Origin: an uncultured Fibrobacterota bacterium
GTDB taxonomy: Bacteria > Fibrobacterota > Chitinivibrionia > Chitinivibrionales > Chitinispirillaceae
Reading direction: 5' to 3'
Length of the DNA stretch: 28,924 nt
Assembly (NCBI GenBank): GCA_903888815.1
Contig: CAISVC010000585.1
Coordinates: forward strand, 1 to 28,924
Shown here: one piece after another, positions 15,089-23,777 of the stretch
Numbering within the stretch: the first letter of the stretch is position 1
Layout of the letters: every line of letters starts with the position of its first letter
The notes under the pieces: generated by a model
Database searches by the model: none
Told to the model about the DNA's origin: nothing
Seen by the model: the letters and a program-made list of their open reading frames with translations, nothing else
Program-made: the position numbers and the translations under genes

Positions 15089-16525
15089 TCATTGACTCAA
15101 CTGCTGGGCGGCGAAGGCCGCCTTGAGCAAGGTTCCTTCATGCCACTGCCTGGCCATGAACTGAACACCGATGGGCAGCCCTTCGGGACTGCGCCCGGCC
15201 GGCACGCTGATACCCGGAATTCCGGCAAGATTAGCCGACACGGTGTAAATGTCGGTCAGATACATCTGGAGCGGATCACTGGTTTTTTCACCGATCCTGA
15301 AAGCCGGGGTCGGGGCAACCGGCGACATGATGACATCGCAGGCGGTGAATGCCTGCTCGAAATCACGGGCAATAAGCGTCCGCACCCGGGCGGCTTTTAG
15401 ATAATAGGCATCGTAGTAGCCTGAACTCAGCACATAGGTGCCGATCATGATGCGGCGCTTGACTTCGTTGCCGAACCCCTCCTCCCGCGACTGGGTGTAA
15501 AGATCGCCAAGCATCGACGCCGCAGTGCTGCGGTGTCCATATTTAACGCCGTCGTAGCGGGCAAGGTTCGATGACGCCTCGGCGGTACAGATGATGTAGT
15601 AGGTGGCGACCGCATAATTGACATTGGGAAGAGATACGTCGACTGTTTCGGCGCCGCAGCCCTTCATCCTGTCAAGAAGCGCCGCAAGCGGGCGCCTCAC
15701 CGTTTCCGAAAGCCCCTCGCCGAAATATTCCCGGGGCAGGCCGATCTTCAGGTTCGGGATATCGGTACTGTAATACGACGGGTCATCGCGATAGGGTTTG
15801 CGGGCGTTCGTGGAATCGCGCTCGTCGGCAACCGATATCGCTTCGAGCAGGCGTCCGATATCCCGCACGTCCGAGGCAATAGGGCCGATCTGGTCAAGCG
15901 AAGAGGCAAAGGCGACCAGTCCGTAACGCGAAACACGGCCGTAGGTGGGCTTAAGACCTGCACAGCCGCAATGACTGCAGGGCTGCCTGATCGATCCGCC
16001 CGTGTCTGAACCGAGAGCTGCCGGTACCATGCCTGATGCGACGGCAGCCGCACTGCCGCCGCTTGATCCGCCCGGAATATGGTTCTTACCGGCCGGATTG
16101 TGCGTTTTACCGAACGCGGAGGATTCGGTGCTCGATCCCATGGCGAACTCGTCCATGTTGGTTTTACCCACGATCACAGCACCGGCGTTCTGCAGCGCCT
16201 CAACCACCGTGGCATCGTAGGGCGGCACGAAATTTTCGAGCATTTTGGACCCGCAGGTGGTCGGAATATCTTTGGTGCAGATATTGTCCTTGATGGCAAT
16301 CGGAATGCCGAAAAGAGGGAGCTTTTTCTTTTCGGAAACCGGCAGGTTATCGAGCGCTTCGGCGCGCCGGAGCGCCCCGTTATTATTAACCGACAGGAAT
16401 GCATGCAGACCGGCATCGGCTGCATCAATAAGCGAAAGCGCGCGGCCGGTCTCGTCAACACAGCGCATTGAGCCGTTGGCCATCTGTTGTGAAGCTTCGG
16501 CTATTGTCATATTGAAAAAAGCCAT
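15089..16525 (-). CDS. gatA: Asp-tRNA(Asn)/Glu-tRNA(Gln) amidotransferase subunit A
   Basis: Glutaminase subunit that supplies ammonia to amidate misacylated tRNA. The 478-residue amidase-signature protein has the Ser-cisSer-Lys triad K79 (IAIKDNI), S154 (PGGSSGGSA) and S178 (DTGGSIRQP), matching the numbering of S. aureus GatA. Further family blocks are LKPTYGRVSRYGL and YYLKAARVRTLI. ATG 16525 has AAGGA 12 nt upstream, a rather long gap; ATG 16510 is an alternative with no better site. Neither gatC nor gatB lies next to it, so the complex is encoded at several places. Confidence 0.97.
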   Translation of the reverse strand: MAFFNMTIAEASQQMANGSMRCVDETGRALSLIDAADAGLHAFLSVNNNGALRRAEALDNLPVSEKKKLPLFGIPIAIKDNICTKDIPTTCGSKMLENFVPPYDATVVEALQNAGAVIVGKTNMDEFAMGSSTESSAFGKTHNPAGKNHIPGGSSGGSAAAVASGMVPAALGSDTGGSIRQPCSHCGCAGLKPTYGRVSRYGLVAFASSLDQIGPIASDVRDIGRLLEAISVADERDSTNARKPYRDDPSYYSTDIPNLKIGLPREYFGEGLSETVRRPLAALLDRMKGCGAETVDVSLPNVNYAVATYYIICTAEASSNLARYDGVKYGHRSTAASMLGDLYTQSREEGFGNEVKRRIMIGTYVLSSGYYDAYYLKAARVRTLIARDFEQAFTACDVIMSPVAPTPAFRIGEKTSDPLQMYLTDIYTVSANLAGIPGISVPAGRSPEGLPIGVQFMARQWHEGTLLKAAFAAQQLSQ

Positions 16526-16579
16526 ATGCTGCCATGATTCCTTGGGGCAATGATCTGCGTATGCTTCTCAGCGATGAAC

Positions 16580-17437
16580 CTACATTATTGTTTTAAACGG
16601 TTTGAACAGACTTTTCATGTTGAATGCGATCTGGTCGAGCTCATCAACTTTTTCAAACACAACAAACAGATGCTCATCGAGCAGTATTTTCGGGTTAATG
16701 TTTACTGCCAGCTGCTCTTTGTAGACCCTCTTTTTTATTTCCCCGGGAACATTCTTGTTTTTTCGCATCCATCGCCAATAGGTAAAATATGACGAAACGA
16801 GAATAAAAGGGTATAAAAGCGGAAAAAAAACAAGCGACGTCTTGTTCAGCCGCATGAAGTTTACTTCAGCTATTTTAAAACCAGCAAGTTTTGCCAGTAA
16901 CCGAAGCTTCTGAATTCCGATAAGAAAAATATGGCCGAAGTATATTTCATCGGTGATGGACTTGTCAGACATCCAGATACTGTCGATTTCATTCGGCGGC
17001 ATTAATTTATTGCAATATTCGGTTTCAAAAAGCAGATAACTCAATTTCGCTTTGAGGTTCGAATAGCTGGGAGTGGTCACTATCAATCGGCCGCCCCTTT
17101 TCAGCACCCGGTTGAACTCTCTGAACGCTTTCAACTGGTCGCTGAAATGCTCGATCCCTTCCTGACAGAGTACGCAGTCGGCGTACGAATCGTTCACCGG
17201 GATTTTTTCCGCAATATTCGCCCGTCTGCATTCGACCGCTTTCGGCAGGAAATATTCAGGGAATAAATCGAGTGGTTCAACCCTGCAACCCAATTTGAGA
17301 AGCATTTCAGTCGCGGTGCCATTGCCCGCCGGTATATCCAGGACTATTTTCCCCTTTAAAATATCCCTGTTCCGGTACAGATATCTTTTGATATAATACT
17401 TCGGGCTCTTAGGATTATCAACGTGCGGATCTATCAT
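16580..17437 (-). CDS. class I SAM-dependent methyltransferase, membrane-associated
   Basis: A 285-residue protein with a Rossmann-type methyltransferase domain. SAM motif I is IVLDIPAGNGTATE (32-44), the acidic loop is EPLDLFP, motif II is the region around DCVLCQEGIEHF, and motif III is RVLKRGGRLIVTTPS, as in the Methyltransf_11 group. Residues 201-221 (SLVFFPLLYPFILVSSYFTYW) are a hydrophobic segment followed by basic residues, suggesting that the C-terminal part touches or crosses the membrane. Similar proteins act on lipids, quinones or surface glycans, but the substrate here cannot be read from sequence. It starts 31 bp after the DUF4321 stop. Confidence 0.88.
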   Translation of the reverse strand: MIDPHVDNPKSPKYYIKRYLYRNRDILKGKIVLDIPAGNGTATEMLLKLGCRVEPLDLFPEYFLPKAVECRRANIAEKIPVNDSYADCVLCQEGIEHFSDQLKAFREFNRVLKRGGRLIVTTPSYSNLKAKLSYLLFETEYCNKLMPPNEIDSIWMSDKSITDEIYFGHIFLIGIQKLRLLAKLAGFKIAEVNFMRLNKTSLVFFPLLYPFILVSSYFTYWRWMRKNKNVPGEIKKRVYKEQLAVNINPKILLDEHLFVVFEKVDELDQIAFNMKSLFKPFKTIM

Positions 17438-17468
17438 AATGGTTGGAAACGTATTGCTGATCGTTCTC

Positions 17469-17765
17469 TTATCGGTACCACCTGAACAGATACAGGCTCA
17501 CCACGAGGCCGATGAGCGACAGCAGGCTGAATTTGATCTGAAAGCCGATCTGGAATTTGATGGCAGCCAGGTCGATGAGGATCGGTTTATTGTTGACAAA
17601 ATCACCGATGCCGAAAGGTATGCTGTAGGTAAAAAAGGTTTTCACGACATTGGCGCCGCCCGGCAGCATCGCCACGAAACTATTCAGAAACGAACCGATA
17701 ATGATGCCGACAATGACCGTTATGATGAGCGCCGGCAGCGATCGTTCCCTGAGAAGGCCTGCCAT
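17469..17765 (-). CDS. DUF4321 family small membrane protein
   Basis: A 98-residue inner-membrane protein with two hydrophobic helices (about 11-30, ALIITVIVGIIIGSFLN, and 73-93, FSLLSLIGLVVSLYLF) flanking a short extracytoplasmic loop. The pattern fits DUF4321, a small family of unknown function often found near housekeeping genes. I choose ATG 17765 (MAGLLRERS), which has AAAGGA upstream. The frame is open to 17912, but the extra N-terminal stretch lies over the end of the protease gene and is not family-like. A hairpin-forming GC-rich stretch separates it from the protease gene (104-bp gap). Confidence 0.8.
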   Translation of the reverse strand: MAGLLRERSLPALIITVIVGIIIGSFLNSFVAMLPGGANVVKTFFTYSIPFGIGDFVNNKPILIDLAAIKFQIGFQIKFSLLSLIGLVVSLYLFRWYR

Positions 17766-17869
17766 AGAATTTTTCCTTTCCCCCGTACCGCCGTTTTTCG
17801 ATATGATGCATACAGAAGATACTTTTTGCCGCAGAATATCCTGCCTGGAGGCCGCATCCGGCAGCTCCC

Positions 17870-19105
17870 CTATCGGGCCGGTGCCTCCCTGAGGATAAGC
17901 GGCAGTATACAATGTTTACCTTTACGGATAATATCCATTCGCACCGTGTCGCCGACAAAGTAGTCCAGGAAAAAACCGTCGATGTCCGCGTGCGACTGAA
18001 TACGACGACTGCCGAGCTGACCGATGATGTCGCCGCTTTTCACGCCGGACGCAGAGCCGGGACTTTTGGGCTCCACGCTCGCGATGACCACGCCCTCAGC
18101 CTTTTCGTTTCCCAGAGCAAGCGCCAATGAACGGTCGATATTCTGCACCGCAATGCCGGTCCACACGTCGCGGCGATGGCCATATTTGATAAGCTCCTCG
18201 GCGACCCGGCGGGCCCGGTTGATGGGAATGGCGAACCCTATGCCGATCGATCCTTTGTTGCTCGTCGAACCGGTATAGATAAAAGTATTGATGCCGATCA
18301 CTTCGCCCGCCGCATTGACAAGCGGGCCGCCAGAATTGCCGGGGTTGATGGCCGCGTCGGTCTGCAGCATGCCCTGGTAATATACCCCTTCCGCAGGCGC
18401 AAAATTCCGGTTCAGGGCGCTCACCACGCCGACCGTCACGGTGGGGTGTGCATCGTTGATGAAATTAAGGAACGGATTGCCGATGGCGATAGCCCACTCT
18501 CCGGTCATGCTATGATCGGAATCCCCGAATTTGACCGAGCGGAAGGAGCCGTCGATTACCGATACAACGGCGATATCGGCGCGGTCATCGGCCCCTACGA
18601 TTTTTCCTTCGATACGGCGGCCGTCGGAAAAGTTGACATAGAGCTTTGCCGCGTTCTGAATCACATGATAGTTTGTCAGAATCATGCCGTCGCTGCGGAT
18701 CACGAATCCTGAGCCGATGCTCTCGACCTGGCGGTAACGGGGCAGCAGATCAGGACCGAAGAAGAAATCGAAAAAGTCATCGGTATAATAGGGATTTCGC
18801 ACCACCTGTATTTGCGTAACCACAATGCCGACCACGCAGGGAGCAACCGTGCGGGTCGCACGGACTATGGCATTATCACGTGTCCGGAACAGCGCATCGG
18901 CAGGCGTATTATCGCGGCCGGACGACTCACCCGGCGCGGCGTTTTCACGCACCGACGCCGTATCTTTTTTCCATTCAAAAAGTGAAAATCCCTGACTCAC
19001 GCCGTAAATATGGCGGATCGCTTCTCCACCGGTGATGAGGCCGAACGCCGCACCAAGAGCCACGAGCAGCACATAAAGACCCGCTCTGGTCGTCGAAGAT
19101 TTCAT
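17870..19105 (-). CDS. DegP/HtrA-type periplasmic serine protease
   Basis: Envelope quality-control protease. The 411-residue protein has an N-terminal membrane anchor (VLLVALGAAFGLITGG), then a trypsin-like domain (about 80-300) with the complete triad H147 (NYHVI), D177 (RADIAVV) and S258 (NPGNSGGP), and a single PDZ domain (about 315-402, with GVVIASVEPKSPGSASGVKSGD after GNEKAE). One PDZ plus an uncleaved N-terminal helix fits the DegS/HhoA style more than two-PDZ DegP. A Phe/Asp-rich loop (YYTDDFFDFFFGPDLLPRY) sits before the first strand, as in many HtrA proteins. The start codon overlaps the truA stop by one base (TAATG) behind GGAGGAG. A stress promoter is not visible because the gene lies within the kdtA operon. 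Confidence 0.95.
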   Translation of the reverse strand: MKSSTTRAGLYVLLVALGAAFGLITGGEAIRHIYGVSQGFSLFEWKKDTASVRENAAPGESSGRDNTPADALFRTRDNAIVRATRTVAPCVVGIVVTQIQVVRNPYYTDDFFDFFFGPDLLPRYRQVESIGSGFVIRSDGMILTNYHVIQNAAKLYVNFSDGRRIEGKIVGADDRADIAVVSVIDGSFRSVKFGDSDHSMTGEWAIAIGNPFLNFINDAHPTVTVGVVSALNRNFAPAEGVYYQGMLQTDAAINPGNSGGPLVNAAGEVIGINTFIYTGSTSNKGSIGIGFAIPINRARRVAEELIKYGHRRDVWTGIAVQNIDRSLALALGNEKAEGVVIASVEPKSPGSASGVKSGDIIGQLGSRRIQSHADIDGFFLDYFVGDTVRMDIIRKGKHCILPLILREAPAR

Positions 19106-19839
19106 TAGTCAACTCCTCCATAATAAACGTTGTCGAGCACGAGCCCGCAGGCGGGCGCGGTCATGCCGGCACGCTTCCGGTCCCTGCTTGCGAGAAGGTC
19201 GGCGATCGAATCGGTACTATGCCCTCTTCCGATGTCGATGAGCGTCCCGATAAGTGATCGCACCATTGTATAAACAAAACGGTTTGCTTCAATAGTAAAA
19301 ACTTTCAGGTCGCCTTCGTTTGAAAGCTCCGCACGCGTCACCGTACACCGGGCGTGCCGCGTCCCGCTGCCGGTCGCGCAGAATGTGCTGAAATCGTGCG
19401 TGCCGATAAGCACGGCGCTCTCCTCTTCCACGAGCTTCCAGTCCACCTCGTAAAATACCATCCATACACGCTTGAAGAGAAGCGGACGCTTGCGCGGACA
19501 CATAAAGTAACGGTACCGCCGTGACAGTGCGGAATAGCGCGCATGGAACGTTTCATCGGCCGGCTGCAGATGATAGACGGCGATATCAGGCGGCAGCAGC
19601 GAATTGACCGACAATTCGCTTTCGCGTGTGTCTAGTTTCGCATCAAGGTCAAGGTGCGCACCCTGAGCCCGCGCATGGACACCGGCATCGGTGCGGCCGG
19701 CACCGGTAATCCGGCACGGCACACGGGTGACGGTTTCGAACGCTTTTTCCAGCGCCGCCTGGATGCTCGGCGCATTATGCTGGCGCTGCCATCCGCCATA
19801 GCCGGTGCCGTCATACTCAACCCGGAAAAAGTACCTCAT
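19105..19839 (-). CDS. truA: tRNA pseudouridine(38-40) synthase
   Basis: Isomerises uridines 38-40 in the anticodon stem. The 244-residue protein opens with MRYFFRVEYDGTGYGGWQRQ, carries the catalytic aspartate D51 in GAGRTDAGVHA, and has IGTHDFSTFCATGS and RFVYTMVRSLIGTLIDIG, all family markers. ATG 19839 overlaps the holA stop as ATGA. An open frame upstream to 19962 is a shadow of holA. Confidence 0.97.
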   Translation of the reverse strand: MRYFFRVEYDGTGYGGWQRQHNAPSIQAALEKAFETVTRVPCRITGAGRTDAGVHARAQGAHLDLDAKLDTRESELSVNSLLPPDIAVYHLQPADETFHARYSALSRRYRYFMCPRKRPLLFKRVWMVFYEVDWKLVEEESAVLIGTHDFSTFCATGSGTRHARCTVTRAELSNEGDLKVFTIEANRFVYTMVRSLIGTLIDIGRGHSTDSIADLLASRDRKRAGMTAPACGLVLDNVYYGGVD

Positions 19840-20960
19840 TCTGCGGCGCCCTCCGATGCCGCCGTGCGGATCCGTATAATGCGGTAACAGAGCATCTGCA
19901 GGGCGTGACGGGTCGGCTCGATCCTTCCGGTCTTGACGCCGGTATCGAATTCCAGAAACCACCCGAATATGCGGGCCAGCTCGTCCTCCGAAAATCCGGA
20001 CGCCTGTTCCACGATACCGGATTTGATGAGTACCGGATAAATCTTACGTTCCTCGCCGTCGTGCAAAAGTCCCGCTGCTTTACCGATAGCAAGACCCGTC
20101 GCGGTTTGATCCGGATTTTTGTAGCCTTTCGAGGCGGCAAAGCGGCGGCCTATACCGGGATTGGCTGCCAGAAACTTTTTTATTCTGAAAAGAGCCCAGA
20201 AATGCCTCGTCAGCGCGGAAACGACAAGCGGCATATGCACATTGACAGAAAAAAGCGCCTCAATGATCCGCACCGCGAGGGGGAAATCGTGCCGCCCGAC
20301 CGCTGCGGCAAGTTCGAAGGCGGTCATTTCCCGTACGCTCGCCGTGATATGTTCGATCGCCGCCCGGCTCACCGGCGCACCGGAAGCGAGATACAAATCC
20401 ACTTTCTGCAGCTCAGAATGCAGGACATCCAGATCATACCCTACCCGTTCTGCCAGATACTCGGCATCCACTTTTGTGATCCGTCTGCCGATAAGCAGCG
20501 GTACGTTAACGACCAGCCAGTCGGGAATCTGCCAATCGGCCGGTTTCCCGAACTCAAAGGTACGGCAGGTGTTGCCGCGTTTGTCAATATGAAGTTCTTT
20601 AATAACCCGGGCGGCGTCCTTTTTCTCCTCATCGATTTCAATAATGCAATAGATATCCGGAATATCGCCCGAAAGCGCCGCAGCAAGCTCCGCCAGTTCC
20701 TCATCGTGAAGCGTCTGGGCGTGACGGAAGTGAAAAATGCGAGTCTCCTGAAAGAGCGACGGCGTCAGCATCCTCTGCGCAAAAAGCGCAACCGATTCCA
20801 CTGCAGGATCAAAGGATTCACGGCTGCAGGGCCCTGCGGCCGCTTCGAGGCCGGCGAGGATCCCTTCCCGCGCACGCTCGCGGCTCACCGCATCTTCGCC
20901 GGAGAGAATAAAACACCGCACGGTGCGCAGGTCTTCTTTTTTGTCAAACAGTGCGCTCAT
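19836..20960 (-). CDS. holA: DNA polymerase III delta subunit
   Basis: Clamp-loader subunit that opens the sliding clamp. The 374-residue length is typical. Although the family is weakly conserved, the pattern is right: a short N-terminal strand region reading RTVRCFILSGEDAVSRER, the glutamine/Phe-containing beta-clamp contact region (FAQRMLTPSLFQETRIFHFR), a central IPDWLVV...ITKVDAEYLAERVGYDLDVLHSELQKV block and a C-terminal helical collar (FWALFRIKKFLAA, ending HALQMLCYRIIRIR). ATG 20960 overlaps the kdtA stop as ATGA; the frame is open upstream to 21197 but that is a shadow of kdtA. Confidence 0.93.
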   Translation of the reverse strand: MSALFDKKEDLRTVRCFILSGEDAVSRERAREGILAGLEAAAGPCSRESFDPAVESVALFAQRMLTPSLFQETRIFHFRHAQTLHDEELAELAAALSGDIPDIYCIIEIDEEKKDAARVIKELHIDKRGNTCRTFEFGKPADWQIPDWLVVNVPLLIGRRITKVDAEYLAERVGYDLDVLHSELQKVDLYLASGAPVSRAAIEHITASVREMTAFELAAAVGRHDFPLAVRIIEALFSVNVHMPLVVSALTRHFWALFRIKKFLAANPGIGRRFAASKGYKNPDQTATGLAIGKAAGLLHDGEERKIYPVLIKSGIVEQASGFSEDELARIFGWFLEFDTGVKTGRIEPTRHALQMLCYRIIRIRTAASEGAAE

Positions 20961-22222
20961 GGAATAAGCGGCTCCACCACGCTCCGCTGCTGGTTGCTGT
21001 TTTCCGCAAAAAGGGCTTCGGCATGCGCGAACTTCTCCGTATCGACCCACAGCGTCCGTTCGAGACTGCCGGCCAGTTCTTCCCCGTCCGCAACTGTAAA
21101 CCCGACGCCGAAAGCGAGCAATCTTTCGCATCCCGAGCTCTGGGCGTGGTAGTTTGGTCCGAAAAAAACCGGAATACCGAACCGGGCCGGTTCCCACACG
21201 TTGTGCCCGCCGATATTCACAAAAGTGCCGCCGACCACGGCTGCGTCAGCAATCCGGTACATTGCTTCGAGGATGCCCAGCTTCTCAACGATACAGAGAT
21301 CCCAGTCCTCATTGGTGACCGTATCGGAGAGCCGCAGCGCGGGACCTCCAAGCTCTCCGGTTATCCCTGGTGATTCCTCAAGGTGACGGGGCACAATAAT
21401 GCATTTGCAGCGGCGTCCGCGGCGGGAAAGCTCGTCAAGGCACCGCCGGATCACCACGCCTTCTCCCTGGTGCAGGCATCCGGCCGTAACAACGACATCT
21501 TGCCCGGAAATGTTCATTGAACGGCGAAGTTTCAGCCGTTCGCCGGCCGCAGGACGCCCGATCCGTATATTCCCTTTGATATTTCCCACGATGTGCAGGG
21601 TTTCCGGCCTGACCCCAAGCTCAAGGAAACGCTGCCTATAGGTTTCATTCTGCGCCAGCACCACATCGAGCCGCTCCAGCAGCAGGCGAACGACCGGCCC
21701 AAAGCGGCGATAATGAGCAAACGATTTCTCTTCGATCCGCGCATTGGCGATGCCGACCGGAATTCCGGTGCTGAAACATGCCCACAGCATGCTCGGCCAC
21801 AGCTCGGTTTCGAGAAGCCACAGACGCGAAACACGGAAATTTCTGACCAGCGACTTCATAAGCGGCAGCGTATCGAGCGGCAGAAAACCGATGGCGACGA
21901 TAGACGGCCGCTTCATGCGCTCCAGATATTCGACGCCGCTCGCACTGGTCGCCGTCACCACATAGCAGTCGTCGGGATTACGGGCTTCGAGCATTTCCAG
22001 AAACTGCAGCAGGAGCTTCACTTCCCCGAGCGAAGCGGCATGCACCCAGACCGTGCTGCGGGAACGGCAATCGCGTACCACGCGAGGCATTTTCTGGCGT
22101 TCGTCAAGATTCCAGCCTTTTGACCTGCCGACGCTGGCGAGCATCGGCCCCGCCAGCCTTCTCGCCAGCTCAAACGCCGTGCTGTAGAAGTTGATGCAGA
22201 ATCTGGCGAGTACCTTGCTCAT
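20957..22222 (-). CDS. kdtA: 3-deoxy-D-manno-octulosonic acid (Kdo) transferase
   Basis: Adds Kdo to lipid A precursor at the inner membrane, so the cell makes LPS. The 421-residue length is normal. The N-terminal domain has VWVHAASLGEV with the catalytic glutamate E67, WLLETELWPSML, GIANARIEEKSFAHY, and FLELGVRPETLHIVGNIKG. The GT-B C-terminal half has VTAGCLHQGEG, KCIIVPRHLEE and GGHNVWEPARFGIPVFFGP. ATG 22222 gives the expected length but has no good ribosome site. TTG 22258, behind GGGAGG, is an alternative, and the frame is open to 22399. It begins the kdtA-holA-truA-protease chain. Confidence 0.95.
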   Translation of the reverse strand: MSKVLARFCINFYSTAFELARRLAGPMLASVGRSKGWNLDERQKMPRVVRDCRSRSTVWVHAASLGEVKLLLQFLEMLEARNPDDCYVVTATSASGVEYLERMKRPSIVAIGFLPLDTLPLMKSLVRNFRVSRLWLLETELWPSMLWACFSTGIPVGIANARIEEKSFAHYRRFGPVVRLLLERLDVVLAQNETYRQRFLELGVRPETLHIVGNIKGNIRIGRPAAGERLKLRRSMNISGQDVVVTAGCLHQGEGVVIRRCLDELSRRGRRCKCIIVPRHLEESPGITGELGGPALRLSDTVTNEDWDLCIVEKLGILEAMYRIADAAVVGGTFVNIGGHNVWEPARFGIPVFFGPNYHAQSSGCERLLAFGVGFTVADGEELAGSLERTLWVDTEKFAHAEALFAENSNQQRSVVEPLIP

Positions 22223-22254
22223 ACGTCTGCAGGCTGTTTGATCACTGGTGCCAT
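22219..22254 (-). other. possible 11-codon leader ORF of kdtA
   Basis: ATG at 22254, preceded by GGAGG with 8 nt spacing, opens a frame reading MAPVIKQPADV and ending in TGA that overlaps the kdtA ATG as ATGA. The good ribosome site serves this mini-frame rather than the kdtA ATG, so kdtA could be translated by re-initiation. Use of the in-frame TTG at 22258 as the kdtA start is the simpler alternative. Confidence 0.3.
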
Positions 22255-22415
22255 ACAATAATCCTCCCTTTTCCCCGAATTCGGTCTGCAGCAGGAAGCA
22301 TTCTCTCCGGTTTGTCTCGACAGGAAATGGATATAACGAAACTATATAGTAAAATACTAAATAAGCCCTGTTTGCGAAAACCGTTTTCAATTTCAGCAAA
22401 CACCTGTTCTATCGA

Positions 22416-22444
22416 TTGACTTCATTATCCCATTAACCTATTTT
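22416..22444 (+). promoter_or_regulatory. sigma70-type promoter of the lipoprotein/OMP operon
   Basis: TTGACT (22416-22421) and TATTTT (22439-22444) with a 17-bp spacer lie 77 bp ahead of the lipoprotein start. The rest of the 22255-22521 gap is AT-rich. For kdtA on the other strand I see only a weak TTTCGC-17-TATTTT pair. Confidence 0.68.
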
Positions 22445-22521
22445 TTCTCGATTGGCCGCCGTGACCGCTCATGACCTGTCGGCGCGGCGGCCGTTCCTGA
22501 ACGTACCGCTAAAGGCACTTC

Positions 22522-23760
22522 ATGCGCAAAAGTAAATGGTATTGTCCGCTGGCCGCCGGTATCTCTCTTGGGGTGCTGTTTTCCTGTTCAAAATTCATTG
22601 ACGATTCCACGGACCTCGGCGGCAACGTAATCGAAGATATCTACCCCGACAAGGTAACTCTTAATAAACATTTCCGCGAATATGTCATGGACAGCTCGGC
22701 GCTTGTCAGCGCCTCCAGCCTTCCTGCCCCCGGCGACAGGATGTTCGGCGTCCACGCAGCAACAGGAAGTAAAATGGTGATGGGTATAAAGGATGATGAA
22801 CGGGCCGCCGGTTACGTGCAGTTCGTCTGCACGCCTGACACCGGCTCAACCAGACGAAACGCGCCGAATGATACGCTGAAAGAGGTCATCATCCGTTTCG
22901 TCCGCGATACAAACTTTCCATCAGTGTGCCGCATCGCAGCCTGGTATTCCAATGATCGGTCGCACGCCCTGAACCCCACCTCAAGCGACGTCGCTCTCGA
23001 CACAATGAGTTTTCTTGACACAGCACACAGCAATTTGAAGGATTCGATCTTCCATTTGCCGGACTCCCTGACCGCAATGATTTTCAAAGCGTGTACGACC
23101 TCCAACAGGGATTCGGCAAGGGCCCACTATGTGCGGGACACCTTCGGTTTCATACTGTCAGTAATTTCATGCGACAGCCTTGTGCGGCTCAACGGCAACC
23201 CGCAGATGGCAATCAGGTTCAGACGCGGCGGTACGGACTCCACCGACAAATATGTAACCTATGGTTCTTTGAATGTTTCTTACTATTACGGCGAAGACAT
23301 CACTGCAGATTCCCTGGATACTATTCCCGCTTTGAGGTATGCGTCGAAAAGAACCGCTGTTTTTCACTATGACGCAGTAAAACTCTGGGAAACGACAAGC
23401 GATATGGCGGATCCGCGGCGTGCGCTCTTTGTTTCCGCAATTTTTTCATTACAGGGACCGAAGGCTGGTGACACGCTGAACGTCCGTTACCTACTTTGGC
23501 ACAAGCTGGAGAGCGACGGTACCGTGCTCGATTCGCTTTTCGCAGGAAAGAATCCCCAGAGTCCGCCCGGCACCGTTACGATCCAGGGCGCAGCGCGGAC
23601 ATTGGTGAACCTCTGCCCGACACTGCGATGGTACGAACAAAATGATCCGTCGCCGGTACTGTATCTGTATTTGCGATTCAATGAGGATATCAACCAGGTG
23701 TGGAAAAAAGCCCGCTGGAACACGGTGCCGCTCCTCACCGCGATGATATCGGTTCCCTGA
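22522..23760 (+). CDS. lipoprotein of unknown function
   Basis: A 412-residue protein with a lipoprotein signal (MRKSKWYCPLAAGISLGVLF-SC, lipidation at C22). The mature part is beta-rich, Ser/Asp/Thr-rich and nearly free of cysteine, with repeated short strands such as ALRYASKRTAVFHYDAVKLW and NVRYLLWHK. Its opening (CSKFIDDSTDLGGNVIEDIYPD) recalls the start of DUF4270-type lipoproteins of Bacteroidota, but I do not recognise a family with confidence. It is the first gene of an operon with a PorV/FadL-like barrel, 17 bp before that gene, so a role at the outer membrane, such as surface assembly or substrate binding, is plausible. The ribosome site is weak (AAAGG). Confidence 0.8.
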   Translation: MRKSKWYCPLAAGISLGVLFSCSKFIDDSTDLGGNVIEDIYPDKVTLNKHFREYVMDSSALVSASSLPAPGDRMFGVHAATGSKMVMGIKDDERAAGYVQFVCTPDTGSTRRNAPNDTLKEVIIRFVRDTNFPSVCRIAAWYSNDRSHALNPTSSDVALDTMSFLDTAHSNLKDSIFHLPDSLTAMIFKACTTSNRDSARAHYVRDTFGFILSVISCDSLVRLNGNPQMAIRFRRGGTDSTDKYVTYGSLNVSYYYGEDITADSLDTIPALRYASKRTAVFHYDAVKLWETTSDMADPRRALFVSAIFSLQGPKAGDTLNVRYLLWHKLESDGTVLDSLFAGKNPQSPPGTVTIQGAARTLVNLCPTLRWYEQNDPSPVLYLYLRFNEDINQVWKKARWNTVPLLTAMISVP

Positions 23761-23777
23761 TCAGCCTGGAAACGACA

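Noticed and set aside
20961..21197. N-terminal extension of holA
   Set aside because: Overlaps kdtA in another frame and has no family similarity; ATG 20960 gives the usual length and the ATGA overlap.
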